This document shows, in pieces, positions 38,959 to 47,196 of a stretch of 64,000 bases of DNA; position 1 is the first letter of the stretch; every line of letters starts with the position of its first letter. Under the pieces are notes generated by a model that was not told where the DNA came from, ran no database searches, and worked only from the letters and a program-made list of their open reading frames with translations. The stretch covers positions 124,001 through 188,000 of the forward strand of contig JACJZQ010000004.1 of assembly GCA_020635495.1 (NCBI GenBank), given 5' to 3'. The translations under genes were made by a program, and so were the position numbers. The stretch comes from Flavobacteriales bacterium. GTDB lineage: Bacteria; Bacteroidota; Bacteroidia; UBA10329.

Positions 38959-40853
38959 TCCATTCCCATGGCCACGTTGCGGTCTACAACGGGCAATTCC
39001 ACATGCGATGGATGCTCGGCATCGTGATGAATTTCCCATGCTCCACCATTCGGATACAGCATCTTGAAGTTGTACGTATCAACCCCGGCCAAACGAATCT
39101 GAATCCTGTGTCCTTTCTTGAAAAGATGAGAGGTTGGTAGCATGTCAAACGACACCAATTCCACCTTAGAGGTGTCCATTGGCATGGCATCGGTATGATT
39201 GAAGCTGTGGTATGGAACCACATCCTCGTAATGCGGTGGATTGTCTTGAAGCTTTCGGTGTACAAATCGGAACTGACCATCGGTTACTTTCCAAACGTTT
39301 CCGTTCTCGTCCACATCTTCCAGATACGCGAAAACAGAACCATCTTCGGTTGCAGATTTTAAGTAAAGATTCACCTGCGGATGACCTGTTACTTCAAGGT
39401 CTTCCTCCAATTCAGCCAAGGTGAAAACAACCGTAATGCTATCTTCTGATGAAGCATCTGCGTAAGTTATTCCTGCGTGGTTCGTATCGAAATTCCACCG
39501 GTTATCAGCACCAATGGAATGCGTGGTATCAACCGTGTAATTGGTAAAGCTGTTGTCTACATTATTCGAAGACCAATCTGCTTTCCCATCAGGTTGGAAA
39601 TAGAAGTTGTTCCTGTCTGCAGGAATCGGCCAAGTATCAGATGTTTTCCATACATCTTCTCCCATGGTGTAGTAGTACACCCGAGGCGATTTGTCCAACC
39701 CGTTGTCCATTCCCTTCAAATGGAAATCGAAGAATCTGACCACTTCCTTCACATCATCATGCTTTGAAGGAGCCGCAACACCTGGACTCACATTCGCTCC
39801 ACCACCGTGGTTCCATGGGCCTAGTCGGAGTCTGTTTCTTCCATCATCCAAATTGATGAACTGACGGATGGCACCATGCGAAAATGCCGCATCCCACCAA
39901 CCACTCCAGGAGTAAATGGCTGCACCAGAACCTTTGATTCTGTCTTCGAAAAGGTGCGGAGAAAGCACGTCCTGAACACGGAAACTTCCGTTGATGGTCC
40001 AAACATCATCCATGTATTCGGCCGTTCCGCCTTCCGTACGGTGGTAATGGTTGCACGTGTGTTGCTCCCACACTTTTTCCATGTCTTTCTTCGAATAACC
40101 GTTTACCCGCTCCACCCCATAAGAAAGTTTTGCGCCACGAGCGTTTCTGCTGTCAGGAATGATATTCTGGTCCAGTGTTTCACAGAAATCGCCATACTGG
40201 CTAATGAACTGATGGAAGTAGATTCCGCCTGGGGCAGAAACGTCATCATACAGATCCCAAAGGGAATAGGTAGGTACAATTGCCTTCAGATTCGGGTGCT
40301 GATTGTACAGTGCATAAAGAGCCGTGTTACCGATGTAAGAAACGCCTGTTGCACCCACATTTCCATCGCACCATTCTTGCTGCACCACCCAATCTATCAT
40401 GTTCTTGCTGTCCAGAACTTCACGCATATCGCAAAGGGTCAGGGTCTTAGTGCCCTCAGAAGCTCCGCTTCCTCTCACATCCACCGTTACCAGTCCGTAG
40501 CCGTATTTCGGGAATTCCAACACTGGAAAATTAGCAGTGTGCGGCACAAAATCGGTTAATGCTGAGAACGGCCATTTCAATCCAACGGCTCTCCAATATC
40601 TGGTCTGAAAAAGAATGGCAGGAACCTTTTCGCCCTTCTTCAATCCTTTTGGCAGATACACGTTAACGGCCAACCGAACGCCATCGTCCATGGTAACATA
40701 GTACGAAGTGCGTTTATGACCCTTGTAGGTCATCTCTCTTTCGTAAGCAGGAGATTGCTCCTGAACTTCTGTGGTGTCAGTGTCTGATGCTACGAAGGAG
40801 TAGCCAACGGTTCCGATGGCCATAGCTAGCATGGCCAGAATCAATTTTCGCAT
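38955..40853 (-). CDS. CocE/NonD-family (X-Pro dipeptidyl-peptidase S15-like) hydrolase
   Basis: A 632-residue exported serine hydrolase. Signal: MRKLILAMLAMAIGTVGYSF. The alpha/beta-hydrolase part has DVRGSGASEG, the nucleophile Ser in GVSYIGN, the acid region GWWDAAFSHGAI and the His in GPWNHGG. The C-terminal beta-sandwich (about 430 to 632) is the XPD/CocE C-terminal domain (VTGHPQVNLYLKSATEDGSVFAYLEDVDE). The substrate (Xaa-Pro peptides, acyl esters or beta-lactam-like compounds) cannot be decided. The start at 40853 is chosen because the -7 box is at 40882-40875. An FNR-type palindrome lies just upstream. Confidence 0.88.
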   Translation of the reverse strand: MRKLILAMLAMAIGTVGYSFVASDTDTTEVQEQSPAYEREMTYKGHKRTSYYVTMDDGVRLAVNVYLPKGLKKGEKVPAILFQTRYWRAVGLKWPFSALTDFVPHTANFPVLEFPKYGYGLVTVDVRGSGASEGTKTLTLCDMREVLDSKNMIDWVVQQEWCDGNVGATGVSYIGNTALYALYNQHPNLKAIVPTYSLWDLYDDVSAPGGIYFHQFISQYGDFCETLDQNIIPDSRNARGAKLSYGVERVNGYSKKDMEKVWEQHTCNHYHRTEGGTAEYMDDVWTINGSFRVQDVLSPHLFEDRIKGSGAAIYSWSGWWDAAFSHGAIRQFINLDDGRNRLRLGPWNHGGGANVSPGVAAPSKHDDVKEVVRFFDFHLKGMDNGLDKSPRVYYYTMGEDVWKTSDTWPIPADRNNFYFQPDGKADWSSNNVDNSFTNYTVDTTHSIGADNRWNFDTNHAGITYADASSEDSITVVFTLAELEEDLEVTGHPQVNLYLKSATEDGSVFAYLEDVDENGNVWKVTDGQFRFVHRKLQDNPPHYEDVVPYHSFNHTDAMPMDTSKVELVSFDMLPTSHLFKKGHRIQIRLAGVDTYNFKMLYPNGGAWEIHHDAEHPSHVELPVVDRNVAMGMD

Positions 40854-40874
40854 GAAGATTATAATAGGGGAACG

Positions 40875-40882
40875 CAAAGGTA
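40875..40882 (-). promoter_or_regulatory. -7 element of CocE-like hydrolase gene
   Basis: TACCTTTG on the minus strand, exact match, 21 bases before the ATG at 40853. Confidence 0.5.
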
Positions 40883-40896
40883 ACATTGGGTTCGGA

Positions 40897-40910
40897 TTGA
40901 TTTAAATCAA
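40897..40910. promoter_or_regulatory. FNR/CRP-type operator between divergent genes
   Basis: TTGATTTAAATCAA is a perfect palindrome and matches the FNR consensus TTGAT-N4-ATCAA at all ten fixed positions. It is centred about 21 bp upstream of the hydrolase -7 box (overlapping its -33 area) and about 51 bp before the glycosyltransferase ATG. Confidence 0.6.
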
Positions 40911-40954
40911 GAGCGTGTTTTCGGTCGATTTTTTGGCATTTTGCGACATAATTC

Positions 40955-42007
40955 ATGAGCAAACGGATTCTGATAGCACCACTGGATTGGGGGTTGGGTC
41001 ATGCAACGCGATGCATACCCATTATCAGGCATTTGCTAGACATCAGGCAACACCCAGTTATTGCCGCTTCTGGTAGGCCGCTAAGTCTGCTCAAGGCTGA
41101 ATTTCCCGAAGTAGAATCGGTTGATTTTGAAGGCTACAACATCAGTTATCCGCAAGGTTCGGGTATGGCTTGGAAGATGTTTCGGTCAACTCCGCAGATC
41201 CTCAAACGGATCAAAGAAGAGGGGTCTGAATTGGATGGATTGATAACAAAGTTGAAGTTGGATGCGGTGATATCTGACAATCGGTTTGGATTGTATTCTG
41301 ATAGAATTCCGTGTGTGTACATGACGCATCAGGTCATGATCAAAGCACCGTTTTTTGAGACAACGTTGTATCGCATGCACATGAATTACATGCGAAAATT
41401 TAACCACGTTTGGATTCCTGATTTTGAGAACGATGGGTTATCTGGTGATCTGGCGCACAAGTACCCTAAACCTTTCAACGGGCAATACATTGGTCCTCTT
41501 TCCAGATTTAGTGCATTGAATTCGGAGGAGAAAACAGATGTATTGGTGCTTATCTCAGGCCCAGAACCACAACGGACCCGATTTGAGAATCTGGTTCTGG
41601 AACAACTGAAAGGATTTGAAGGAAATGTGACGGCTGTTGTCGGAACACCGGACAAGGAGTTTGATAGAACAGAAGGGAACATGCGGGTGGTTTCGCATTT
41701 GAATGCGGAGCAGTTGCAGCAGGAAATAGCTTCGGCCAAACTGATTGTTTCACGTTCAGGTTATTCAACTATCATGGATCTGGCGGCAATGGGTAAAAAG
41801 GCTGTTTTTGTTTCTACGCCAGGTCAGACTGAGCAGGAATATCTCGCGAAATTATTTGATGGCAAAGGCATTCACCTAGCGGTAAAGCAGAGCGATCTTC
41901 ATCTCATGGAAGCCATGGAAAGATCAAAAACCTACTGCGGATTTCAGCCGCGGAAAATGGATGAATTCAAACCCGTGATTGACGCTTTTATTACTTCACT
42001 TTCTTGA
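40955..42007 (+). CDS. MurG-like (GT28-type) glycosyltransferase
   Basis: A 350-residue GT-B protein. The N-terminal half opens with ILIAPLDWGLGHATRCIPII, the glycine-rich motif seen in MurG-like and UDP-sugar transferases. The C-terminal half has the VLVLISGPEPQRTRFE strand-loop, VSRSGYSTIMDLAAMGKKAVFVSTPGQTEQEYLA (donor-binding region) and a terminal helix. No signal peptide; it is probably membrane-associated in the cytoplasm. It is not MurG itself: the lipid I signature is lacking and it is not in a dcw cluster. Acceptor unknown. Its last 17 bp overlap the convergent histidine kinase gene. Confidence 0.8.
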   Translation: MSKRILIAPLDWGLGHATRCIPIIRHLLDIRQHPVIAASGRPLSLLKAEFPEVESVDFEGYNISYPQGSGMAWKMFRSTPQILKRIKEEGSELDGLITKLKLDAVISDNRFGLYSDRIPCVYMTHQVMIKAPFFETTLYRMHMNYMRKFNHVWIPDFENDGLSGDLAHKYPKPFNGQYIGPLSRFSALNSEEKTDVLVLISGPEPQRTRFENLVLEQLKGFEGNVTAVVGTPDKEFDRTEGNMRVVSHLNAEQLQQEIASAKLIVSRSGYSTIMDLAAMGKKAVFVSTPGQTEQEYLAKLFDGKGIHLAVKQSDLHLMEAMERSKTYCGFQPRKMDEFKPVIDAFITSLS

Positions 42008-43046
42008 GCGTGAAAGAGAACGTTGTGCCAGAGTTTTCACCTTGTCTGGAGCGCACATTGATTGTCTGATCGTGTGCTTCAATGATGTGTTTAACTATGG
42101 ATAGACCCAAGCCGGTTCCGCCAGCATGTCGGTCTCTGGCTTTATCTACACGGTAGAAACGTTCAAACAAACGAGGCAGGTGTTTGGCTTCAATTCCAGG
42201 TCCGTCATCAGCTACTTCGCATAGAACATTCTCATCCATATCGTAAAACCGCAATCGGATAGAACCGCCTTTTGAACCGTATTTGATGCTGTTGTCTAAC
42301 AAATTGATGTAAACCTGACGGATCTGGTCTCCATCTGCACGTACGTAAATGGGGCGGTCGTAACGCTCATTGAACTTGATGGAGATGTCGCGTTTTTCAG
42401 CTTTCATCTCTTCCATTTCAATCACATCTCTTACCAACTCTACGATATTGATTCGCTGGATATTCAGCTCCAATCGGCCCGATTCCAACCTTGATATCAC
42501 ATCCAGATCCTCTACAACGGATATCATCCGCTCCACACTTTTATCCGCTCTGCGAAGAAACTTCCTGTTGATCTCTTCATCTTCTAATCCGCCATCCAGC
42601 AGCGTGTGGATGTAACCTTGAATATTGAAGATGGGCGTTTTCAATTCGTGCGAAACGTTTCCAAGGAAGTCTCTCCGATAAGCTTCCTGATCCTTTAACG
42701 TTTGAATTTCTTCCTGTTGTTTCTCGGCCCATGACACTACTTCCGTATTCACAGAATTCAAGATGTCTGTATCGGCCTTCATTCTTTGTTTGAGACCGGA
42801 TTTGGTGGTTTTCAGGTTGTGAATGGTTTTGTAAATGAGTCGAATCTTCTCATAAATGAACTCGTTTACCACGTATCTCACCATAAAGTACGATCCAGCA
42901 AACGTGGTTATGAATGTTACCAACGCTCTGATGGAGTTGAATCCGTCTAGCAGAAAATGATCCAATAGAGATAGCACCACGGTCAGTACCGCGGCAACAA
43001 CCAAGGCTGTAGTGGTTATGAGGTTACGCTGATTGGGGTCTTTCAC
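41991..43046 (-). CDS. PhoR-like sensor histidine kinase
   Basis: A 351-residue HisKA-class kinase. Two N-terminal helices (about 11 to 30 and 41 to 62) enclose only a few residues, so there is no real periplasmic sensor domain. A coiled linker leads to the H box FLGNVSHELKTPIFNIQGYI with phospho-His133. The ATPase domain has the N box LLDNSIKYGS, VADDGPGIE and GTGLGLSIVKHI. This layout is that of Bacteroidota PhoR-like kinases. The partner regulator gene is 11 bp upstream. The stop region overlaps the glycosyltransferase gene by 17 bp. Confidence 0.92.
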   Translation of the reverse strand: MKDPNQRNLITTTALVVAAVLTVVLSLLDHFLLDGFNSIRALVTFITTFAGSYFMVRYVVNEFIYEKIRLIYKTIHNLKTTKSGLKQRMKADTDILNSVNTEVVSWAEKQQEEIQTLKDQEAYRRDFLGNVSHELKTPIFNIQGYIHTLLDGGLEDEEINRKFLRRADKSVERMISVVEDLDVISRLESGRLELNIQRINIVELVRDVIEMEEMKAEKRDISIKFNERYDRPIYVRADGDQIRQVYINLLDNSIKYGSKGGSIRLRFYDMDENVLCEVADDGPGIEAKHLPRLFERFYRVDKARDRHAGGTGLGLSIVKHIIEAHDQTINVRSRQGENSGTTFSFTLKKVK

Positions 43047-43057
43047 GAACCCTAAAG

Positions 43058-43738
43058 TTACTGTTCGAACTTGTAACCTACTCCTTTCACGGTTTTGATG
43101 GCCTTGTCTCCGATCTTTTCGCGAAGTTTTCTGATGTGCACGTCAATGGTCCGGTCTCCAACAACAACTTGGGCCCCCCAAACAGAACTCAAAATGGTGT
43201 CTCGGGTAAAGACATGGCCAGGCTTGGAAGCCAAAAGCGCCAATAGTTCAAACTCCTTTTTAGGAAGCGTGATCTCTTTGCCTTCCAACTCGATGATGTA
43301 CTTATTCTTATCGATCTTAAGGCCGGTCTCAGTTTCAAAAACCTGATTCTCATTCAGCGGATTATTCCTTCTGAGAATGGCCTTGATTCTACTGATAAGA
43401 ACCCGCGGCTTTATTGGCTTGTTGATGTAATCATCTGCGCCTGCATCGAACCCCGCGATCTGAGAATAGTCCTCATTTCTGGCTGTCAAGAAGGCGATAA
43501 GCGTGTTCTTAAGCGTAGGGATGTCACGCAATTCTTTACACGTTTCAATGCCATCAAGGTCGGGCATCATCACATCAAGAATGATCAAATCTGGATTGAC
43601 TTTCTGAGCAATGTCTATGGCTTTTCTGCCAGAAGATGCAGTGTAAACGTCAAATTCCTCCTTCTTGAGATTGTATTCCAAGAATTCGAGGATGTCTTCC
43701 TCGTCATCGACAATAAGAATAGTTGGGTTCTCCTTCAT
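43058..43738 (-). CDS. PhoB/OmpR-family response regulator
   Basis: A 226-residue regulator. The receiver domain has the acidic pocket DDEED, phospho-acceptor Asp55 (LIILDVMMPD), the switch Thr in FLTARNEDYS and Lys in YINKPIKPR. The winged-helix output domain (about 130 to 226) ends RTIDVHIRKLREKIG...TVKGVGYKFE. ATG 43738 is preferred to 43750. It acts with the downstream PhoR-like kinase. TTAAC direct repeats 11 bp apart lie about 50 to 65 bp upstream and may be its own binding site. Confidence 0.93.
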   Translation of the reverse strand: MKENPTILIVDDEEDILEFLEYNLKKEEFDVYTASSGRKAIDIAQKVNPDLIILDVMMPDLDGIETCKELRDIPTLKNTLIAFLTARNEDYSQIAGFDAGADDYINKPIKPRVLISRIKAILRRNNPLNENQVFETETGLKIDKNKYIIELEGKEITLPKKEFELLALLASKPGHVFTRDTILSSVWGAQVVVGDRTIDVHIRKLREKIGDKAIKTVKGVGYKFEQ

Positions 43739-43786
43739 CTTAACATTCACTTCACGTCAAAAGTGGAAATCATTACAGCGGCTGGT

Positions 43787-43802
43787 GTTAAAATAGCGTT
43801 AA
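43787..43802 (-). promoter_or_regulatory. TTAAC direct repeats upstream of the response regulator
   Basis: On the minus strand TTAAC occurs at 43802-43798 and 43791-43787, exactly 11 bp apart, the helical spacing of OmpR/PhoB half-sites. It lies between the CorC-like gene and the regulator gene. Confidence 0.35.
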
Positions 43803-43821
43803 CATTAATTCAAATTCTTCA

Positions 43822-45072
43822 TCAGTTGTCAACCACTAGCCTAACTTCTTCAATTCGGGTACTTTCCATTTTGGTGATGGTGAACAGGAAATCACCTATC
43901 ATGATCTTTTCGTTAACCTCCGGTATGCTCTGATGATGTTCGAAAATGAACCCGCCCAGCGTTTCGTAGTCGTCAGATTCTGGCAACTTGAGGCCGTAAT
44001 TCTGATTGATGTAATCGATGTCCAATCGGCCTGAGAATCGGTATTCCGAATCCGAGATTTTCTCATCTATCAGGTCCTCCTTGTCGTGTTCATCCTCGAT
44101 ATCCCCAAATATCTCTTCCACAATATCTTCCACGGTTATCATTCCGGCCGTGCCTCCAAATTCATTCAGAACAACAGCCACGCTGCGGTGCTGCTGACCG
44201 AACTGCTTCAAAAGATCTTTCACTTTAGTGCTTTCTGGAACCAGACTGATGGGACGAATGATATTCTTAATGGCTTTTGGTTTCTGAAAAAGCTCAAATG
44301 AGTGCACGTACCCGATGATGTTGTCAATATCGTCCCGGTAGATGAGAATCTTAGACAGCCCCGTGTCAATCAGTTTTTGCTTCAGGTCGTCAATATCATC
44401 TTCTATGGACATGGCAATGATCTCAACCCTAGGGATCATGCATTCTCGCACTTTGATCTCGCTGAAATTGAGCGCGTTTCTAAAGATCTGAATCTCGCTG
44501 TCAACATCCTCTTCTTCTTCTTTGGCTGTGAATTCGTTCACATACTCATCAAGGTCAGAACGTCCGAAGGTGAGTTGTTCCTCTGCCAACCTGATCTTGA
44601 ACAAGGAGGAAAGCACTTTCTGCGAGAAACGGTCTATGAGCCAAACCAGCGGATAGAGTAGGGTGTAAACAACCTTGGCCGGAATGGCAAAAAGATCCAG
44701 CATTCTGTTAGGGTTAATGCGGAAAAACGCTTTAGGCAGAAACTCTGCAGTAACCAGAATGATAAGCGTAGAGATGATGGTCTGGATAACGAGGATGTAT
44801 GATTCTTGCGATGTGAAGTTTCGTATTCCAGGTTCCAGCAGTTTAGCCATGGTAATACCGTAGACAACCAGCGCAATGTTGTTTCCAACCAGCAAAGCAC
44901 TGATGAATTGCGAAGGCTTTTCTAAGAACTGCCCGATGATGGAAGCGGAGAGCGTTCCTTTCTTTCTGTCTACCTCAACCTTGAAACGGTTGGCAGAGAC
45001 AAAGGCGATCTCCATGCCCGAGAAGAATGCCGACAGCAGCAAGCATACCGCTATGATAATTGTGTAGGTCAA
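43822..45072 (-). CDS. CorC/HlyC-family membrane protein with CBS domains
   Basis: A 416-residue protein of the DUF21-CBS-CorC_HlyC family (also called hemolysin C-like; includes GldE and magnesium-related CorC/CNNM proteins). N-terminal DUF21 part with helices (TIIIAVCLLLSAFFSGMEIAF, FISALLVGNNIALVVYGI), a CBS pair (about 195 to 325; IPRVEIIAM, VAVVLNEFGGTAGMITVEDI) and a C-terminal CorC_HlyC domain (EYRFSGRLDIDYINQNY). Role probably in ion homeostasis or membrane maintenance. It resembles GldE, but that gene normally sits with gldD, which is absent here, so I give no symbol. It overlaps the small upstream gene by 4 bp and is last in the coaX-lptC operon. Confidence 0.88.
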   Translation of the reverse strand: MTYTIIIAVCLLLSAFFSGMEIAFVSANRFKVEVDRKKGTLSASIIGQFLEKPSQFISALLVGNNIALVVYGITMAKLLEPGIRNFTSQESYILVIQTIISTLIILVTAEFLPKAFFRINPNRMLDLFAIPAKVVYTLLYPLVWLIDRFSQKVLSSLFKIRLAEEQLTFGRSDLDEYVNEFTAKEEEEDVDSEIQIFRNALNFSEIKVRECMIPRVEIIAMSIEDDIDDLKQKLIDTGLSKILIYRDDIDNIIGYVHSFELFQKPKAIKNIIRPISLVPESTKVKDLLKQFGQQHRSVAVVLNEFGGTAGMITVEDIVEEIFGDIEDEHDKEDLIDEKISDSEYRFSGRLDIDYINQNYGLKLPESDDYETLGGFIFEHHQSIPEVNEKIMIGDFLFTITKMESTRIEEVRLVVDN

Positions 45073-45257
45073 CCTTTATTGTCTGATTGATTGTTCTCAG
45101 ATTCTTCAAATTTCTTGCGCTGTTTTCTACGGAAAGCGTAGAAAATGCCGGCAACAAGAGCACCTCCAAAGAACCATTTAGAGGAATCCCATCCGTCTTG
45201 ATTGAAATAATAAGACCCCATTACTATCGAGAATATCCCGATCAGTAACCAAGCCAT
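45069..45257 (-). CDS. Small two-helix membrane protein
   Basis: A 62-residue protein: helix 1 MAWLLIGIFSIVMGSYYF, a short loop (NQDGWDSSK), helix 2 WFFGGALVAGIFYAFRRK, and a highly charged tail (RKQRKKFEESENNQSDNKG). No family known to me. The start is set at 45257 because this ATG follows the lptC stop by one base; an earlier in-frame ATG (45284) would overlap lptC by 26 bp. It overlaps the CorC-like gene by 4 bp (ATGA), so it is translated as part of this operon. Confidence 0.7.
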   Translation of the reverse strand: MAWLLIGIFSIVMGSYYFNQDGWDSSKWFFGGALVAGIFYAFRRKQRKKFEESENNQSDNKG

Positions 45258-45258
45258 T

Positions 45259-45816
45259 TCAAGAACCTTCAGTACTCTCAGCATCCTCTTTTAAATTGAT
45301 TGTTCCCTTGATCTTTTTGATCCGGTATTTGGTAAAGTCTTGATTGGACTCGAATCCATGGCCGAAAATTACTTCATCTTCTGTAGTGATCTTCACAAAT
45401 TCTTCTGTGTGAATCCGTTCCGTCTTCTCTTCCCAGATCAAGTGTTCCGTATTCAATGTTTCGCCTTCCTTATTCACTACAACCACATCTTCTTTGGCTT
45501 CCATGATGTCAGTATTCTCATAGCTCACAGCATAGTTGGAGCGCAGTTCAGATTCTACTTGCCCCATGTTGTTGAAGAATCTTACATGCACGCCTTGCGT
45601 CATTTCAAGGTATGGATTTTCGCCTAAGAAACGTTCCAGATGGTTGGCCTCTAAGATCACTTTCAGCATGGCAGAATCGGAATACACTATCTGAACACTG
45701 TCTGCTACCTCAACGGGTTTCAGTTCGTCTTCCATGATGGCTTCCACCTGTTGGAGGTCGTTAACGCATCCTGTGTTGATAAGCAATGCCCCAAAAAGAA
45801 AAAGGCAAAGACGCAC
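45259..45816 (-). CDS. lptC: LPS export lipoprotein LptC
   Basis: About 185 residues. A lipoprotein signal (RLCLFLFGALLINTGC, lipid Cys at residue 17) precedes an LptC/OstA-like beta fold: VQIVYSDSAMLKVILEANHLE, QGVHVRFFNNMGQVESELRSNYAV and TEHLIWEEKTERIHTEEFVKI, the recurring strand text of the family. LptC links the inner-membrane LptBFG pump to the periplasmic bridge. The start is uncertain: GTG 45816 gives a compact signal and has AAGGTAAGGA just upstream, whereas ATG 45903 adds 29 residues and overlaps the previous gene by 47 bp. A long hairpin covers the GTG region (45799-45834). Confidence 0.8.
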   Translation of the reverse strand: MRLCLFLFGALLINTGCVNDLQQVEAIMEDELKPVEVADSVQIVYSDSAMLKVILEANHLERFLGENPYLEMTQGVHVRFFNNMGQVESELRSNYAVSYENTDIMEAKEDVVVVNKEGETLNTEHLIWEEKTERIHTEEFVKITTEDEVIFGHGFESNQDFTKYRIKKIKGTINLKEDAESTEGS

Positions 45817-45834
45817 GTGCGTCCTTACCTTTTT
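45799..45834 (-). terminator. Hairpin at the lptC start: terminator or start-codon sequestering structure
   Basis: A 36-base near-perfect palindrome centred on GACGCACGTGCGTC (45810-45823), extended to AAAAAGG/CCTTTTT arms with two mismatches, and followed on the minus strand by a pyrimidine-rich stretch. It lies 23 bp after the upstream TPR gene and includes the probable lptC GTG. Confidence 0.55.
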
Positions 45835-45856
45835 GAATGTGATGTTATGCAGATAA

Positions 45857-47194
45857 TCAGTCAGCAAAAACAGCAGTTGTTTCAACTCCGATCCAACCTC
45901 CAACGGTTACTTTATCTCCCTTCTTTACGTTGATGAAGAAACAGTCTTTTGCAATTGGATAGTACTTAGAAACGGAGGCCAATTTCTTGTTGGCAGCTTC
46001 AGAACTAGAAGAATCCACACTCTTTGCTTTGTTGTACATGTCTGTAGCAGCCCAGAAACCATACTTCTTAGAGCAGGCATCTTCTCCGCAGCTGTTGGAG
46101 GTACTCATGTAAAGGTCACCGATGTATATGTATGGCTCTCCCCAACCTGACTTCAGACCAGCAGCTTCCTGTGCTTTGGCTCTTGCAGAACTGTATTTGT
46201 TGTCTGAACCATACAACTTGGCCAATCTCAACAGCTTTTCTGCCTTGGCATCATTGTCTGTTTCAGAGGCAATAGACTCTTCCAAGAACTTCGTGGCCTG
46301 TGCTGAATTTCCCTTTTTAGCATGGCCTTCGTAAAGGTTATAAGCCGCAACAGTCGATGGATTCAACTTGTAAAGTTTTTCAGAGGCATCAAGATAGAAA
46401 TCGCTGTTCAGCCAGTCTCTTTTTACCATCATAGAAGTAACCTTTTCAAGCAACGCGGCATCATTCGGTGCAGCATCAACTTTAGGCTTCATGAGCTCGA
46501 TGTACTGATCTTCTTTGGCGATACGCTCAAAGTTCTGATCAACCACTTCCTGAGCCTTATCGATCTTGCTCAACTCTTTCTCATCTGTTGTCTTTTTACG
46601 CTGGTGCTCCAGAGCTGTAGCGATCTTGTCATACAGATCGTACAATTCATCCATTTCCATCTGCTTGTCAACCAATCTTCTCATGGCAGCCATGTACAAT
46701 CGCATCAACACATAAGGGTCAGTGTCTAGTTTGTCCACATTAAACGCCTCATTCAGTGTGTTGTAGGGTTTGGTGTAATCATCTCCAGCATATTCATACT
46801 GGTCCATACCTTTTCTACCGATAGAATAGCCTTTGTCGGCTGGGTAAAGCTCTGCACGCTTATCGTAGATCATATATAAGGTGTCCAAGTATGCATTTCG
46901 CATTTCCAGATTGTCTTTGTATTTCTCAATCTGAAACTCAATGATCTTCGGGCCATTGATAACGATGTTCTTGGTTGCCTCTGGGCAGTTTGCGAAGGCC
47001 CATCTCCATCCTAGAATGGCATCTGCGTAATTGTCTTGCTTGTAGTATTCTCGGTAAAGCGAGATGCTCTCTTTGCACTTGTCTGGGTCAGAACCGAACT
47101 TTTCGTCTTGCGCCATGGCGCCAGTGCTGACCATTAACAGTTGTACAAGTACAAGCATTGTGATGTTGGTAAGTGTAGAACTGAGTTGTTTCAT
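45857..47194 (-). CDS. Secreted TPR-repeat protein
   Basis: A 445-residue exported protein. Signal: KQLSSTLTNITMLVLVQLLM then STGAMAQ. The mature protein is helical, with several TPR-like units (CKESISLYREYYKQDNYADAI at 35 to 60; PNDAALLEKVTSMMVKRDW, AYNLYEGHAKKGNSAQATKF and LLRLAKLYGSDNKYSSARAK further on) and a short C-terminal beta piece (KGDKVTVGGWIG). It probably is a periplasmic scaffold. It begins 2 bp after the outer-membrane protein gene, and lptC follows, which suggests a role in outer-membrane biogenesis; that is inference from position only. ATG 47194 is preferred to 47224, which overlaps the previous gene. Confidence 0.78.
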   Translation of the reverse strand: MKQLSSTLTNITMLVLVQLLMVSTGAMAQDEKFGSDPDKCKESISLYREYYKQDNYADAILGWRWAFANCPEATKNIVINGPKIIEFQIEKYKDNLEMRNAYLDTLYMIYDKRAELYPADKGYSIGRKGMDQYEYAGDDYTKPYNTLNEAFNVDKLDTDPYVLMRLYMAAMRRLVDKQMEMDELYDLYDKIATALEHQRKKTTDEKELSKIDKAQEVVDQNFERIAKEDQYIELMKPKVDAAPNDAALLEKVTSMMVKRDWLNSDFYLDASEKLYKLNPSTVAAYNLYEGHAKKGNSAQATKFLEESIASETDNDAKAEKLLRLAKLYGSDNKYSSARAKAQEAAGLKSGWGEPYIYIGDLYMSTSNSCGEDACSKKYGFWAATDMYNKAKSVDSSSSEAANKKLASVSKYYPIAKDCFFINVKKGDKVTVGGWIGVETTAVFAD

Positions 47195-47196
47195 CT

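Noticed and set aside
39876..40559. 227-codon frame antisense to the CocE-like hydrolase
   Set aside because: Lies completely inside a well-supported gene and has no domain-like sequence.
43822..45072. Calling the CorC-like gene gldE
   Set aside because: Family and domain order agree, but gldD, its usual neighbour, is absent and many CorC-like paralogs exist.
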